From positions 1 to 64,000 of the forward strand of contig CAZWGA010000030.1 in assembly GCA_964633285.1 (NCBI GenBank): a stretch of 64,000 nt of DNA, written 5' to 3'. Of this stretch, positions 35,418 to 43,019 are shown piece by piece. The DNA comes from 20CM-2-55-15 sp964633285. GTDB lineage: Bacteria; Acidobacteriota; Terriglobia; 20CM-2-55-15. Below the pieces are notes generated by a model. The model saw only the letters and a list, made by a program, of their open reading frames with translations. It was not told where the DNA came from and did not search any database. A program made the position numbers and the translations under genes. Position 1 is the stretch's first letter; every line of letters begins with the position of its first letter.

Positions 35418-36470
35418 TTCTTCCAGATATTTCTCCCACACTTTTGCGATCGTGTGCGTGCCATGGCCACGCGTCTCCGGACTCAAAGGCACGATCACGG
35501 CACGGCCTTTGGGGACGCGTTTGATCTCGCGTTCGAGAATGCCGAGTTCGGGTGGATTGATAAGATCGTCGGCGGAGTTGACCGCGAGCAGAGGCGCGCG
35601 GATCTTTTCCAGATCCGGTCCTGGGTCGTAATCGCGCGAAGCTTCGATTTGATAGAGAACATCGTTGGCATCGTCGGTCCTCATGGAAGCGGCGACGGAA
35701 GCATCCAGCGCCGAATCGGCCCGAGCCAGATTCGGCATTGCCTGCTGCCGCAAGACAGGATTGCTTCCGACGAGGTAAAGCATCTCTTCCGCCGTGCGCA
35801 AACTTGGAGGCTGCGACGTATAATCGCCGTTCTTCCATGCGGGATCATTTCGAATGGCATCGATAACCACGCGACGCCATACCCGATTGCGGCCGGAAAT
35901 TTGAGTCGGCAAGCTGGCAAGCGGCATGAGGGCATCCATGAAGTCCGGATGCTTCTCTCCCCAAAGCCAGGTCTGCATTCCGCCCATCGATGTCCCCATG
36001 ACAAGGCGCAGGTGATTGACACTCAGGCCTTCCGTCACAAGACGGTACTGCGCTTCGACCATGTCGAGATAGCCATAGTGCGGAAAACGAGCCCGAAGAC
36101 CGTCGCTCGGCTTGCTGGATTTACCGTGGCCGATTCCATCGGTCAGGATGATGTAGTAACGCGCGGCATCGAGTAATCCTCCCGGGCGAAACAACTCGCC
36201 CGCAAATTCCGCTCGGACAAACTGGCCGCCCGTCCCGCCGGTTCCATGCATGATGAGCACCGCGTTGCGGACCACACCCTGCGCGTCTCGCTCGGGTTTG
36301 CCGATGGTGCGGTAGTGCAATCGAAGCTGGGGCAGGGTTTCACCCGAAGTGAATCGGAAATCGGAAATGACGAAGTCGCCTTCGGTCGGCGCAGGATACT
36401 GGGCTGCGCAGAGTCCGGCAAAAATAAAGATTGCTGCAATCGCTCCGGCGATTTTGAAATTCGCATTCAT
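35403..36470 (-). CDS. exported alpha/beta hydrolase (homoserine acetyltransferase-like fold)
   Basis: A 355-residue hydrolase with a signal peptide (about 1-22). The family shows the nucleophile elbow MGTSMGGMQTWLWG with Ser161, the N-terminal oxyanion segment LIMHGTGGTGGQF, the acid in NSADDLINPPE and the His in RGHGTHTIAK. The layout follows the MetX/HAT group, but an exported protein is not a methionine enzyme; an esterase or acyltransferase on an envelope or extracellular substrate is more likely. The ATG at 36470 overlaps the stop of the NHL gene (ATGA). Its 3' end overlaps that of the convergent NHL giant by 15 bases. Confidence 0.85.
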   Translation of the reverse strand: MNANFKIAGAIAAIFIFAGLCAAQYPAPTEGDFVISDFRFTSGETLPQLRLHYRTIGKPERDAQGVVRNAVLIMHGTGGTGGQFVRAEFAGELFRPGGLLDAARYYIILTDGIGHGKSSKPSDGLRARFPHYGYLDMVEAQYRLVTEGLSVNHLRLVMGTSMGGMQTWLWGEKHPDFMDALMPLASLPTQISGRNRVWRRVVIDAIRNDPAWKNGDYTSQPPSLRTAEEMLYLVGSNPVLRQQAMPNLARADSALDASVAASMRTDDANDVLYQIEASRDYDPGPDLEKIRAPLLAVNSADDLINPPELGILEREIKRVPKGRAVIVPLSPETRGHGTHTIAKVWEKYLEELLHR

Positions 36471-37510
36471 CACAATTTCCCCGGCGCGCCAGCCGGCACG
36501 AATTTCTGCGCGCGCTTTCCCTGAACATCGCCAAAATAAATTGTGCCGTCGGCGGCGACAGCCATACTGTGAACCCAATTGAGATCGCCCGGCTTTTCCT
36601 TTCCGTTCTCGCCCTTCGGAAAAACCGAAAGCTGTTTGATATGCCCTTCAGTGTCCAGCTTCATGAGAACCTGGTCCTTCGGCGGAGTCGCGAGCGTCGC
36701 TTGATTCGGAGAAACTTCCGACCAGAGCATCGGCGAACTGCCGCAGACATAGATTTCATCGTTCTTTGTAATCACGAGATACCAGGGCGTGATGATGTTT
36801 TTCCACTCGGTCAGAAACTTTCCCATGGGATCGAAAATCTGGATCCGCGCATTGTTGCGATCGGCAACATACACCCGTCCACGCGAATCCAAAGCAATCG
36901 AATGCGGCTGGCTGAATTCACCCGGGCCCGTACCAAGCTTTCCCCACGCCCGCAGGAATTTCCCGTTCTTATCGAAAACGACGACACGATCGTTTCCGTA
37001 TCCGTCGGAAACGTAAATATCGCCGTTGGCGGCGAAGGCCACATCGTTCGGCTGATTCATGTGCGTTTGATCTTCGCCCGGTTGATCGAGTGTTCCGATT
37101 GTCATCAGAACTTTTCCATCGACGCTGAATTTCCGCACGGTCTGAGAGAGTGTGTCGATGACCCAGAGATTCCCCGCGTTATCAAAGCGGACCGTGTGGG
37201 GGTTCTTGAACATTCCCTGGCCCCAATACTTCAGGAGCTTTCCTTCCGGACTGAAGACCTGGATCGGAACTTTTCCGCGATTGAATGTCCAGATACTTCC
37301 ATCCGGAGCAACAGCCACACTGGACATCGCTGCCCAATCGCCGCCGGGCGCGCGCTCCGAGGGCCATGCCGGATCGACTTTAAACCCCGCAGCATTCTCG
37401 ACTCGTGGATACGGTGTCGCATGCTGCGGTCCCTGAGCGAAGGAGATGCAGTAACTGAACAACAGGCAGCCGGCGGCGAGCAGTGATCGTGAGCGCCCGG
37501 GTATTTTCAT
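36470..37510 (-). CDS. secreted NHL-repeat beta-propeller protein
   Basis: A 346-residue protein with a signal peptide (MKIPGRSRSLLAAGCLLFSY) and a six-bladed NHL propeller. Blades such as GSIWTFNRGKVPIQVFSPEG, GNLWVIDTLSQTVRKFSVDG and GDIYVSDGYGNDRVVVFDKN are visible, in the style of peptidyl-alpha-hydroxyglycine lyase-like or SMP-30-like proteins. The ATG follows AGGAGGAACC. The stop overlaps the hydrolase start. The function is unknown; a bound metal or substrate cannot be read from the sequence. It is the middle gene of a cytochrome-NHL-hydrolase group. Confidence 0.8.
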   Translation of the reverse strand: MKIPGRSRSLLAAGCLLFSYCISFAQGPQHATPYPRVENAAGFKVDPAWPSERAPGGDWAAMSSVAVAPDGSIWTFNRGKVPIQVFSPEGKLLKYWGQGMFKNPHTVRFDNAGNLWVIDTLSQTVRKFSVDGKVLMTIGTLDQPGEDQTHMNQPNDVAFAANGDIYVSDGYGNDRVVVFDKNGKFLRAWGKLGTGPGEFSQPHSIALDSRGRVYVADRNNARIQIFDPMGKFLTEWKNIITPWYLVITKNDEIYVCGSSPMLWSEVSPNQATLATPPKDQVLMKLDTEGHIKQLSVFPKGENGKEKPGDLNWVHSMAVAADGTIYFGDVQGKRAQKFVPAGAPGKL

Positions 37511-37546
37511 GGTTCCTCCTTTTATTAGCGTCGGGCCCACCGTCCA
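37511..37546 (-). promoter_or_regulatory. leader element shared with the BMC-H gene
   Basis: On the transcript strand it reads GGTGGGCCCGACGCTAATAA then AAGGAGGAACC, ending at the ATG of the NHL gene. About 29 of 35 positions match the leader at 29614-29648. The two genes are otherwise unrelated. It contains a small self-complementary GGGCCC. Confidence 0.45.
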
Positions 37547-37633
37547 GTTCAGTTCGGTACACCGCTTCGCGGCCTCATTACTGCTGGCCGGTCCCCCCAC
37601 GCCAGGGGAGATGGATTTCATACCATCTCCTGA

Positions 37634-38113
37634 TCAGTGTGCAGGCTGAAAAACCTGATTCGAGTATGGATTCGAAACCGGCCGCGTCACCACATTGAAT
37701 CCGAAATTCGCGGCTTGATGACAGCGATTGCATGCATCGGTAAGTTCATCGAACGCCTTGCTGAATTTTTCCTGATCTTTGGCGTTGGCCGCTTCCTCCA
37801 GATCGTGAATCGGTGCAGTCATCATTTTCTTGATGAGTTCCGGAATCGGCAACGGCGCGTCCTTGTGCGTGGGATGATACTTCGCGGCGTCTTCCAGACC
37901 TTCGTTGAGTTCGTCGAGTTCGTACTTTGCCAAATCCCAATTTGAAGCCTGGCCCGCAAACCACAGTTTCGTGTGCCGCATCTGCGTGAAGGTCATGATC
38001 TCGCCGAGGCCCGGTGTGTATGCCGCCTCGGTTGGAGGCGCTTGACGATTACACCCTGAAAGCGTGGAGAAAAGAACGACGACCGTGCCTTTCCAGATCC
38101 ATTTTCGGTACAT
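37634..38113 (-). CDS. cytochrome c'-like lipoprotein
   Basis: A 159-residue lipoprotein: signal FSTLSGC with lipid-bearing Cys21, then a mostly helical body and a single C-terminal heme-binding motif CNRCH at 128-132. Heme attachment close to the end of a four-helix-like protein is typical of class II cytochromes c'. The heme is exported and attached outside the inner membrane, so it probably works in the periplasm in electron transfer or gas binding. It precedes the NHL and hydrolase genes in the same direction with a 123-base gap. Its electron partner is not evident. Confidence 0.78.
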   Translation of the reverse strand: MYRKWIWKGTVVVLFSTLSGCNRQAPPTEAAYTPGLGEIMTFTQMRHTKLWFAGQASNWDLAKYELDELNEGLEDAAKYHPTHKDAPLPIPELIKKMMTAPIHDLEEAANAKDQEKFSKAFDELTDACNRCHQAANFGFNVVTRPVSNPYSNQVFQPAH

Positions 38114-38197
38114 GGCCGCGAATTATAGCACCGGCCTTCGTGGCATAACGATTGCTAGAACCGTGCCTGAGAATTATGATCGTCACGAGAGGCAACA

Positions 38198-38803
38198 ATG
38201 GCTCGTCCCCCGGCAATCGAAAGAGATACAGATGTGGACCTCACTCTAGACGCAAGCTCGCTCCGCCTGACGGATGATCAGTTTTGTCGCTTTTGTCACG
38301 ACAATCGCGACTTTCGTATCGAAATGTCAGCCGACGGAGAACTGCTCATCATGTCACCCACAAAGCCCGGGACAGGCCGGAGGAATGCCACAATCTCGGC
38401 GCGCCTCTTCAACTGGGCAGAAAAAGACGGGACCGGTTTGTGCTTCGATTCGTCGTCGGGATTTACGTTACCGAACGGCGCAAGGCGCTCGCCTGATGCT
38501 TCGTGGATCGTGAAAGAAAGATGGAATCGACTGCCTGAGGAAGAAAAGGACATCTTGTCGCATATCTGCCCTGACTTTGTGATCGAACTGCGATCGCCTT
38601 CGGACCGCCTTTCTCGTCTTCGGAAAAAAATGGAAGAGTACATCGAAAACGGCGCCCGGCTTGGATGGCTGCTCGACCCGATCGGGAATCGCGCCGGGAT
38701 TTATCGTCCCGGTTATGCGGTCGAAGTTATCGAACGGCCAGAGATCATCGCTGGGGCTCCGATCCTGCCAGGATTCAAATTCGATTTCAGAGAAATCCTC
38801 TAG
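38198..38803 (+). CDS. Uma2 family (DUF820) restriction-endonuclease-fold protein
   Basis: A 201-residue protein of the Uma2 family, which has a PD-(D/E)XK nuclease-like fold. Family blocks visible: FRIEMSADGELLIMSPT, RSPDASWIVKERW, the catalytic-like PDFVIELRSPSDRLSRLRKKM, and RLGWLLDPIGNRAGIYRPG. The ATG has GAGAGG upstream, and TATGAT at about 24 bases could be a -10 box. Uma2 genes are often numerous in cyanobacteria and Acidobacteria; their real function is unsettled. It is a single gene, with no partner directly beside it. Confidence 0.88.
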   Translation: MARPPAIERDTDVDLTLDASSLRLTDDQFCRFCHDNRDFRIEMSADGELLIMSPTKPGTGRRNATISARLFNWAEKDGTGLCFDSSSGFTLPNGARRSPDASWIVKERWNRLPEEEKDILSHICPDFVIELRSPSDRLSRLRKKMEEYIENGARLGWLLDPIGNRAGIYRPGYAVEVIERPEIIAGAPILPGFKFDFREIL

Positions 38804-38856
38804 CAGGAAAAAACTCAAACCTGGAACAATTCGCACGGGTCAGTGTCTACAGATCC

Positions 38857-39358
38857 ATGATGTGCGAATGCGCGCTGATCGTTTCTCTGTGGTTCGTTGT
38901 GCCGCCCTATCCTCATGACGTGGCCAGAACGATCCAATTCGAAACAACGGAGTGGGGAAGCGCGAGTCCGGCTCAGACCCCTTACTTGAAAGGGACCGTG
39001 GCAACCTCGATGGACGGGTCGCAAGCGCGCCAGTGGGAATACGTGGTGCGCCGATTTCGTTTCTTCGAGCTTGAGCGTGTGCATAGAAGCAGGATCTACA
39101 CACCAAATCCAGCGACCGCCTGGACAAATTGCGGGGTTCCCGGTAACGCGATACGTAAAAACGGATCGGTCGGGAGTCCTCATAGTCTCGTTCGCACCTT
39201 CGTTGCATTGCGAAATCATGGATCAATTCAGCATCCAGTTCGGCAATGGGGCGGCAGCGAGTTACGCACACTTTACGGTCACGAAATACATTCCAGGTGA
39301 GCCCGACCGAAGTGTCTTTACTCCGCCGTCTTCATTTCACTTCGAAAACGGCCCTTGA
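38857..39358 (+). pseudogene. probable frameshifted secreted-protein gene
   Basis: Two frames look like parts of one protein. The first starts MMCECALIVSLWFVV and runs through RTIQFETTEWGSASPAQTPY and KGTVATSMDGSQ; the second takes over around 39060-39150 and reads IAGFPVTRYVKTD, FAPSLHCEIMDQF, FTVTKYIPGEPDRSVFTPPS, a well-formed C-terminus with a GEPD-x-S-x-F-x-P motif that I associate with small acidobacterial secreted proteins. Neither frame alone gives both ends, and the second has no ribosome-binding site. A single frameshift or small deletion is the simplest explanation; sequencing error is possible. Confidence 0.45.
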
Positions 39359-39381
39359 CTGAACACCGGAACAAAGCAGGC

Positions 39382-39792
39382 TTACCGCGCGGCCTTCGTG
39401 TTGCCGTTGGCGTTGTTCGTGTTCTTGAAAGTGCGGCCATCGGAAAGTTTGGCGGATTCGTATTGGCCGCCGCGGGTTCCGTCTCTCAGGGGATGGGCGT
39501 CGACCGTGATTTTGTCACCGGGCTTGACGCTGTCGGCTTTCCAGCCCTGCGCGGCGATTTGTCCGACGGAGCCCATTTCGAACGCCCACTCGACAGTGCG
39601 GCCAGTGGCCGGATCGGCCGCATTGATGTGAAGCCAGCAATGCGGATTCGTCCATTCGAATTCCTTCAGCGTTCCCGTCACCGTGATCGTCTTCTCATGA
39701 TCGAACATGGCGAACGAGTGGTGCGCCTGCGCTTGAAAGGCAAGTGCGGCAATACAGCCGATGACGGCAAAGCAGGCGGCCTTCACATTCAT
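39382..39792 (-). CDS. DUF6152-like secreted protein
   Basis: A 136-residue protein with a signal peptide ending QAQA and a mature start HHSFAMFDHEK. The mature domain contains TVTGTLKEFEWTNPHCWLHI, the typical W-x-NPH-x-W core of this small family, and KPGDKITVDAHPLRDG near the end. A basic Asn-rich tail closes it. The ATG has AGGAGGGAACGCC upstream. Members are abundant in Acidobacteria as exported proteins of unknown function; the conserved HH near the mature start suggests metal binding. A second, divergent copy lies at 43.0-43.4 kb. Confidence 0.8.
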   Translation of the reverse strand: MNVKAACFAVIGCIAALAFQAQAHHSFAMFDHEKTITVTGTLKEFEWTNPHCWLHINAADPATGRTVEWAFEMGSVGQIAAQGWKADSVKPGDKITVDAHPLRDGTRGGQYESAKLSDGRTFKNTNNANGNTKAAR

Positions 39793-39888
39793 GGCGTTCC
39801 CTCCTGAAGCTTTCGATTTGTGTTTCCCGGTTTGGTGATCTCTTATACCATGACTCCCACACCGCACATAACCAATGGAGGTGAGCCC

Positions 39889-40527
39889 TTGCGCGCTCTT
39901 GTTTTCACGATAACGGCGGCGTTGATTGCGTCCACGGCAGTCGCTGCAACGTGGAAGGAGTATCCTCAGCCGCAACTTGGATTCGTTGTGGAGTTTCCGG
40001 CAGAGCCCACAGCTTCAACCGGCAACTACAAGACCGGCCTCGTCACTTCCGCCCCGGCTCACATTTATTCGGTCAAAGACGAAAGCGCGGTGTACGTGGC
40101 TACTGTTGTCGATTTGATGGATCGCAAGGAGGAAGGCGCAATTCTTCTCGGTGAGGCCGAAGCGTTTGTCACTCAACTCGGCGATGTAACGTCGATTTCC
40201 GTTTCGCGCGTGGAGCCGGGCCGCGCTGCGATTTTCGGCCGATTCATGACAGTGAATTGCCGCATTGGAAAAGTGACTGACCTTCAGGGCCAGACCGCGG
40301 ACAGCGTTCGCGCATGGTTCAGGAACGTGAGCGGCGCCGAATGTCCCGATCGAAGCCGTCTCATCGTGAACTTGTTCTTCAACCGAGGACGGCTGTACCT
40401 GATACAGGGCGTCAATCTTGCAGGCGCGGAAGACGCGTCTTCAAGTCCGGCCGCTTTGAGGTTTTCAAACTCGATCAGTTTTTTTGCCGCCGATGGATCG
40501 CGCAATTTTGCGGATACGTTTCGTTGA
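39889..40527 (+). CDS. secreted protein of unknown function
   Basis: A 212-residue protein with a signal peptide (MRALVFTITAALIASTAVAA) and a mature domain starting WKEYPQPQLGFVVEFPAEP. That pattern, a short beta domain followed by sensitivity to surface charge (GAILLGEAEAF, VRAWFRNVSGAECPD), occurs in small exported proteins without known activity. I chose TTG at 39889 because GGAGGTGA lies five bases upstream and the signal peptide starts there; ATG at 39850 would add 13 poorly suited residues. It is divergent from the DUF6152 gene and convergent with the zinc-ribbon gene, five bases apart. Confidence 0.7.
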   Translation: MRALVFTITAALIASTAVAATWKEYPQPQLGFVVEFPAEPTASTGNYKTGLVTSAPAHIYSVKDESAVYVATVVDLMDRKEEGAILLGEAEAFVTQLGDVTSISVSRVEPGRAAIFGRFMTVNCRIGKVTDLQGQTADSVRAWFRNVSGAECPDRSRLIVNLFFNRGRLYLIQGVNLAGAEDASSSPAALRFSNSISFFAADGSRNFADTFR

Positions 40528-40532
40528 TTCTC

Positions 40533-40949
40533 TCAATGATCGACGACTGTCTCGAAATCGACCGCAGGCCATAACTGCCGGCATCGCGTACAGGCCGTCA
40601 CGCGGACAAAGCGTTCTTCCTGATTGTCGGCAAAAATAATGGTCAGTTCTTTTTCCGCCACGAGCGTTCCGTGCCTCAACCGTCCTCCACAACCGGGACA
40701 CGTTGTCTCGGAATCCGCCGCACTCTCAGATTTGTCAGGCTGAGCCGCGGTGTCGGCTGAATTCGAATCACCTGAAGGTTGCTGTTCGGGATCCACCGGT
40801 ATTTCCACGCGCCGGTACTTCAGCTCTTCCCTCGCGTAGTCCAATGCTTCCTGCCGGTAATCACCTGCCGATACCGTCACCATGTCGATGAGATCCTCAT
40901 CGGACATCTTGGACATCCTTTTCTTGAGTTCGAAGATCTCGTCGCTCAT
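40533..40949 (-). CDS. zinc-ribbon protein of unknown function
   Basis: A 138-residue cytosolic protein. The first 45 residues form helices (MSDEDLIDMVTVSAGDYRQE then ALDYAREELKYRRVEI). An acidic Ser/Asp/Gln linker (about 50-80) follows, and the rest contains two CxxC knuckles (TTCPGCGG and ACTRC) that probably bind one zinc ion. The start overlaps the stop of the VOC gene by four bases (ATGA), so the two are made together. I know no function for this combination; it could be a small nucleic-acid or protein adaptor. Confidence 0.7.
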   Translation of the reverse strand: MSDEIFELKKRMSKMSDEDLIDMVTVSAGDYRQEALDYAREELKYRRVEIPVDPEQQPSGDSNSADTAAQPDKSESAADSETTCPGCGGRLRHGTLVAEKELTIIFADNQEERFVRVTACTRCRQLWPAVDFETVVDH

Positions 40950-41374
40950 CGCCGTCGCGCACGCTTCTTCGCTGTTTTCTTTGCAGCCTTCTTTGGCGGC
41001 GCTTTCTTCGCAGGGGACTTCTTCAACGTCATCGGCTTTGGCCGCGCATGGCGCGGCTGATACACACCCAGCTTGCTGCCGCCTGGGAGCGTCAACTGGG
41101 TCAGCGCGCCCCAGCCCATGCTCTGTACCGGACTGCATGTGATGCCGCGTTTGTTCATGCCGGCGGCAAATGCTTCCACGTCATCGCACATCAGATAGAA
41201 CTCGTGCTTTTCGATTCCGTCCGCGGGATGGACCGCAACCTCTGCCGGCGGCAGTCCGAAGATCAGCCAGCCGTGGCCGACATCGACGTTGGTGAGCTTC
41301 AACACATCAAGGAAAAATGCGCGATCGGCTTCGGAATCCTTGCTGTAAATAATCGAATGCGCCCCGATGATCAT
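40946..41374 (-). CDS. VOC-family (glyoxalase-like) protein with histone-like tail
   Basis: The first 108 residues form a VOC domain (GAHSIIYSKDSEADRAFFLD, WLIFGLPPAEVAVHP, FYLMCDDVEAFAAGM, LTLPGGSKLGVYQPRH). The metal residues of true glyoxalase I are only partly kept. The remaining 30 residues are almost pure Lys, Ala, Pro and Arg (KKSPAKKAPPKKAAKKTAKK then RARRR), like the tail of histone H1 or AlgP-type proteins. The tail should bind DNA or RNA. The gene overlaps the zinc-ribbon gene and is 86 bases from the divergent cyclase gene. Confidence 0.8.
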   Translation of the reverse strand: MIIGAHSIIYSKDSEADRAFFLDVLKLTNVDVGHGWLIFGLPPAEVAVHPADGIEKHEFYLMCDDVEAFAAGMNKRGITCSPVQSMGWGALTQLTLPGGSKLGVYQPRHARPKPMTLKKSPAKKAPPKKAAKKTAKKRARRR

Positions 41375-41460
41375 CGTGTGTCTCCCTATTCATTGCTTTT
41401 CAAGATGGCGATTATGGCAGGATTGAGCCCGGATCGCTAAAGGCAAAGGAGTCCCATCGA

Positions 41461-42045
41461 ATGGTAACGAAACGTCCGCGGCCGAGATTCGTTTCCCGGA
41501 AAACACTCATCATGCTGGCCGATCTTGCCGGCTTCGCAAAAGCATTCCAGAAGACGGACGATATCGCGATGGCGGAATTCATTCAGGACTACTACACGTT
41601 CTGCGAAGAAATCGTAACGCGGAAGAATGGCGCCATTGTGAAGTTCATTGGCGATGGGGTGCTGTGCCGATTTCAACCGAATGCGGCAAAGGCCGCCCTC
41701 GAAGCAGCGATTGAATTACAGTCAATGGCCGTCAAACTCGCGAAACGCTTTCGGCTGCCGGTTGCGCTCGGTGTGAATCTGCATCTGGCTTTCGCGATCG
41801 ATGCCGAATTCGGCGCCGGCGTCAGCCGAAGAAGAGATCTTATCGGCCGCGGTGTGAATCAAACGTTTCTCCTGGGGCGCGGGGCTGGAATTCGAATTAG
41901 CGCATCTGTCTATCGTTCTCTTCCCCGTAACGCGCGTTCTCCCTGGAACAAACACGAACCGCCGGCCGTGTATCACATGAATGCACCGGAAGGGATTCTC
42001 GAAGGCCTGGGCAAGCCGGCCGTCACTAACGCAGCAAGGTGGTGA
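41461..42045 (+). CDS. class III adenylate/guanylate cyclase-like protein
   Basis: A 194-residue stand-alone cyclase homology domain. The two metal Asp positions are Asp21 (LADLAGFAKAF) and Asp65 (AIVKFIGDGVLCRF), and the late GRGVNQTFLLGRG block matches the region of the transition-state Asn. The first segment follows the usual FxDLxGFT pattern with a Leu-Ala start. The base-specifying Lys/Asp residues are not clear, so ATP, GTP or no substrate are all possible. There is no receptor or HAMP domain. The ATG has AAAGGAG upstream. It is convergent with the VOC-GAF gene, with three bases between the stops. Confidence 0.78.
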   Translation: MVTKRPRPRFVSRKTLIMLADLAGFAKAFQKTDDIAMAEFIQDYYTFCEEIVTRKNGAIVKFIGDGVLCRFQPNAAKAALEAAIELQSMAVKLAKRFRLPVALGVNLHLAFAIDAEFGAGVSRRRDLIGRGVNQTFLLGRGAGIRISASVYRSLPRNARSPWNKHEPPAVYHMNAPEGILEGLGKPAVTNAARW

Positions 42046-42048
42046 GCT

Positions 42049-42906
42049 TCATTTCCAAATTGAAAGTGAAGCGGCCGCGCAATGCTCCAGGAAAAGGCGA
42101 TCCCTGTCCGTGAAGGCATCTTTGCGCTCGCTCTCAACATCGATTGTTCCAACCACGGCACCACCGTCCATGACGGGAACAATGATTTCCGACCGAGTGC
42201 TTCCAAACGCCGTCAGATAACCGGGATCATTCGCGACGTCATTTGAAACAACCGTCTGTTTTGAGGCCACGGATCGGCCGGTCAGTCCGCTTGTGACCGG
42301 AAACACCGGATATGCAGGCGCGCCGGGCCCGCTCCAGGCAATGATCGAGACGTCCTTCACTCGGACATCGTACAAACCCACCCATCGATAGTCTCCGAAG
42401 AGACGAATCGCTTCAGCGATGCGTATCGCATTGGCGGTTCGATCGTCCGCGAACCCAGAACCGGCAAACGATGCCTTGTTGCAACGGCAGGTGCCGATCT
42501 GATGAAGTTCGATCACATTGCCGGAGGGATCCTGGACGAAGACCTGATCGGAATCCGCACCGACCAGACCCTGAATCTGCCAGAACCAGATTCCACGATC
42601 TTTCAGTTCCTCCGTCGCTGCCTGAATATCTTCCACCGCCAATGCGACATGAGGAAGAGTCGGATCCTCTTTCAGATTCCGAGCCAGCGGCGAGATCCCG
42701 GTTGCGCCCATCAAATGGATCGACGCCGTGTGTTTGTCATTTCCAACGAACATCCAGAACCCCGGAACACCCGGAAGGTCCGGCCGTTCCGAGTCTGCTG
42801 TCAATCCAAGAACCTCTGTGTAGAACCGTCGTGAGGTCTCTACCTGGCCGGGCGTGGTTCCGATGCGGATTCCGTGATGATGAAGTTCGAGCACCTTAAT
42901 CGGCAT
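42049..42906 (-). CDS. VOC domain fused to GAF domain
   Basis: A 285-residue two-domain protein. Residues 1-135 form a glyoxalase/dioxygenase-like VOC domain (VLELHHHGIRIGTTPGQVET, FYTEVLGLTADSERP, LPHVALAVEDIQAATEEL, VFVQDPSGNVIELHQ), including His and Glu residues in metal-binding positions. Residues 150-285 form a GAF domain (YRWVGLYDV, SGLTGRSVASKQTVVSNDV, SEIIVPVMDGGAVVGTIDVE) resembling free methionine sulfoxide reductases but lacking their active cysteines. A VOC enzyme controlled by a small-molecule-binding GAF domain is a reasonable inference. The fusion is not one I recognise. Confidence 0.82.
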   Translation of the reverse strand: MPIKVLELHHHGIRIGTTPGQVETSRRFYTEVLGLTADSERPDLPGVPGFWMFVGNDKHTASIHLMGATGISPLARNLKEDPTLPHVALAVEDIQAATEELKDRGIWFWQIQGLVGADSDQVFVQDPSGNVIELHQIGTCRCNKASFAGSGFADDRTANAIRIAEAIRLFGDYRWVGLYDVRVKDVSIIAWSGPGAPAYPVFPVTSGLTGRSVASKQTVVSNDVANDPGYLTAFGSTRSEIIVPVMDGGAVVGTIDVESERKDAFTDRDRLFLEHCAAASLSIWK

Positions 42907-42931
42907 TTCCTATTCCATACGAAGGCACAAA

Positions 42932-42999
42932 GGGGAATTACAGGGACGCACCCTCGAATTCGTACTTCAGAATTCGAGGGTGCGTCCCCGTAATTCCCC
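42932..42999. repeat. dispersed inverted repeat, copy 3 (30-base arms)
   Basis: The left arm starts GGGGAATTACAGGGACGCAC and continues CCTCGAATTC; the right arm is its reverse complement with one mismatch, around an eight-base loop GTACTTCA. The hairpin is 68 bases long and lies between the VOC-GAF gene start and the end of a DUF6152 gene. Outer arm sequence (GGGGAATT-CAGGGAC) is shared with copies 1 and 2; the inner arm differs. The string CGAAGGCACAAAG lies just left of it. It could terminate transcription of neither strand's gene by position, so a mobile origin is more likely. Confidence 0.85.
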
Positions 43000-43019
43000 C
43001 TGTGTGGTCTCCGAAAACT

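Noticed and set aside
38665..39300. A single 211-codon gene overlapping the Uma2 gene
   Set aside because: Its first 64 codons overlap Uma2 in another frame and its end loses the well-formed C-terminal motif seen in the neighbouring frame; a frameshifted gene explains it better.
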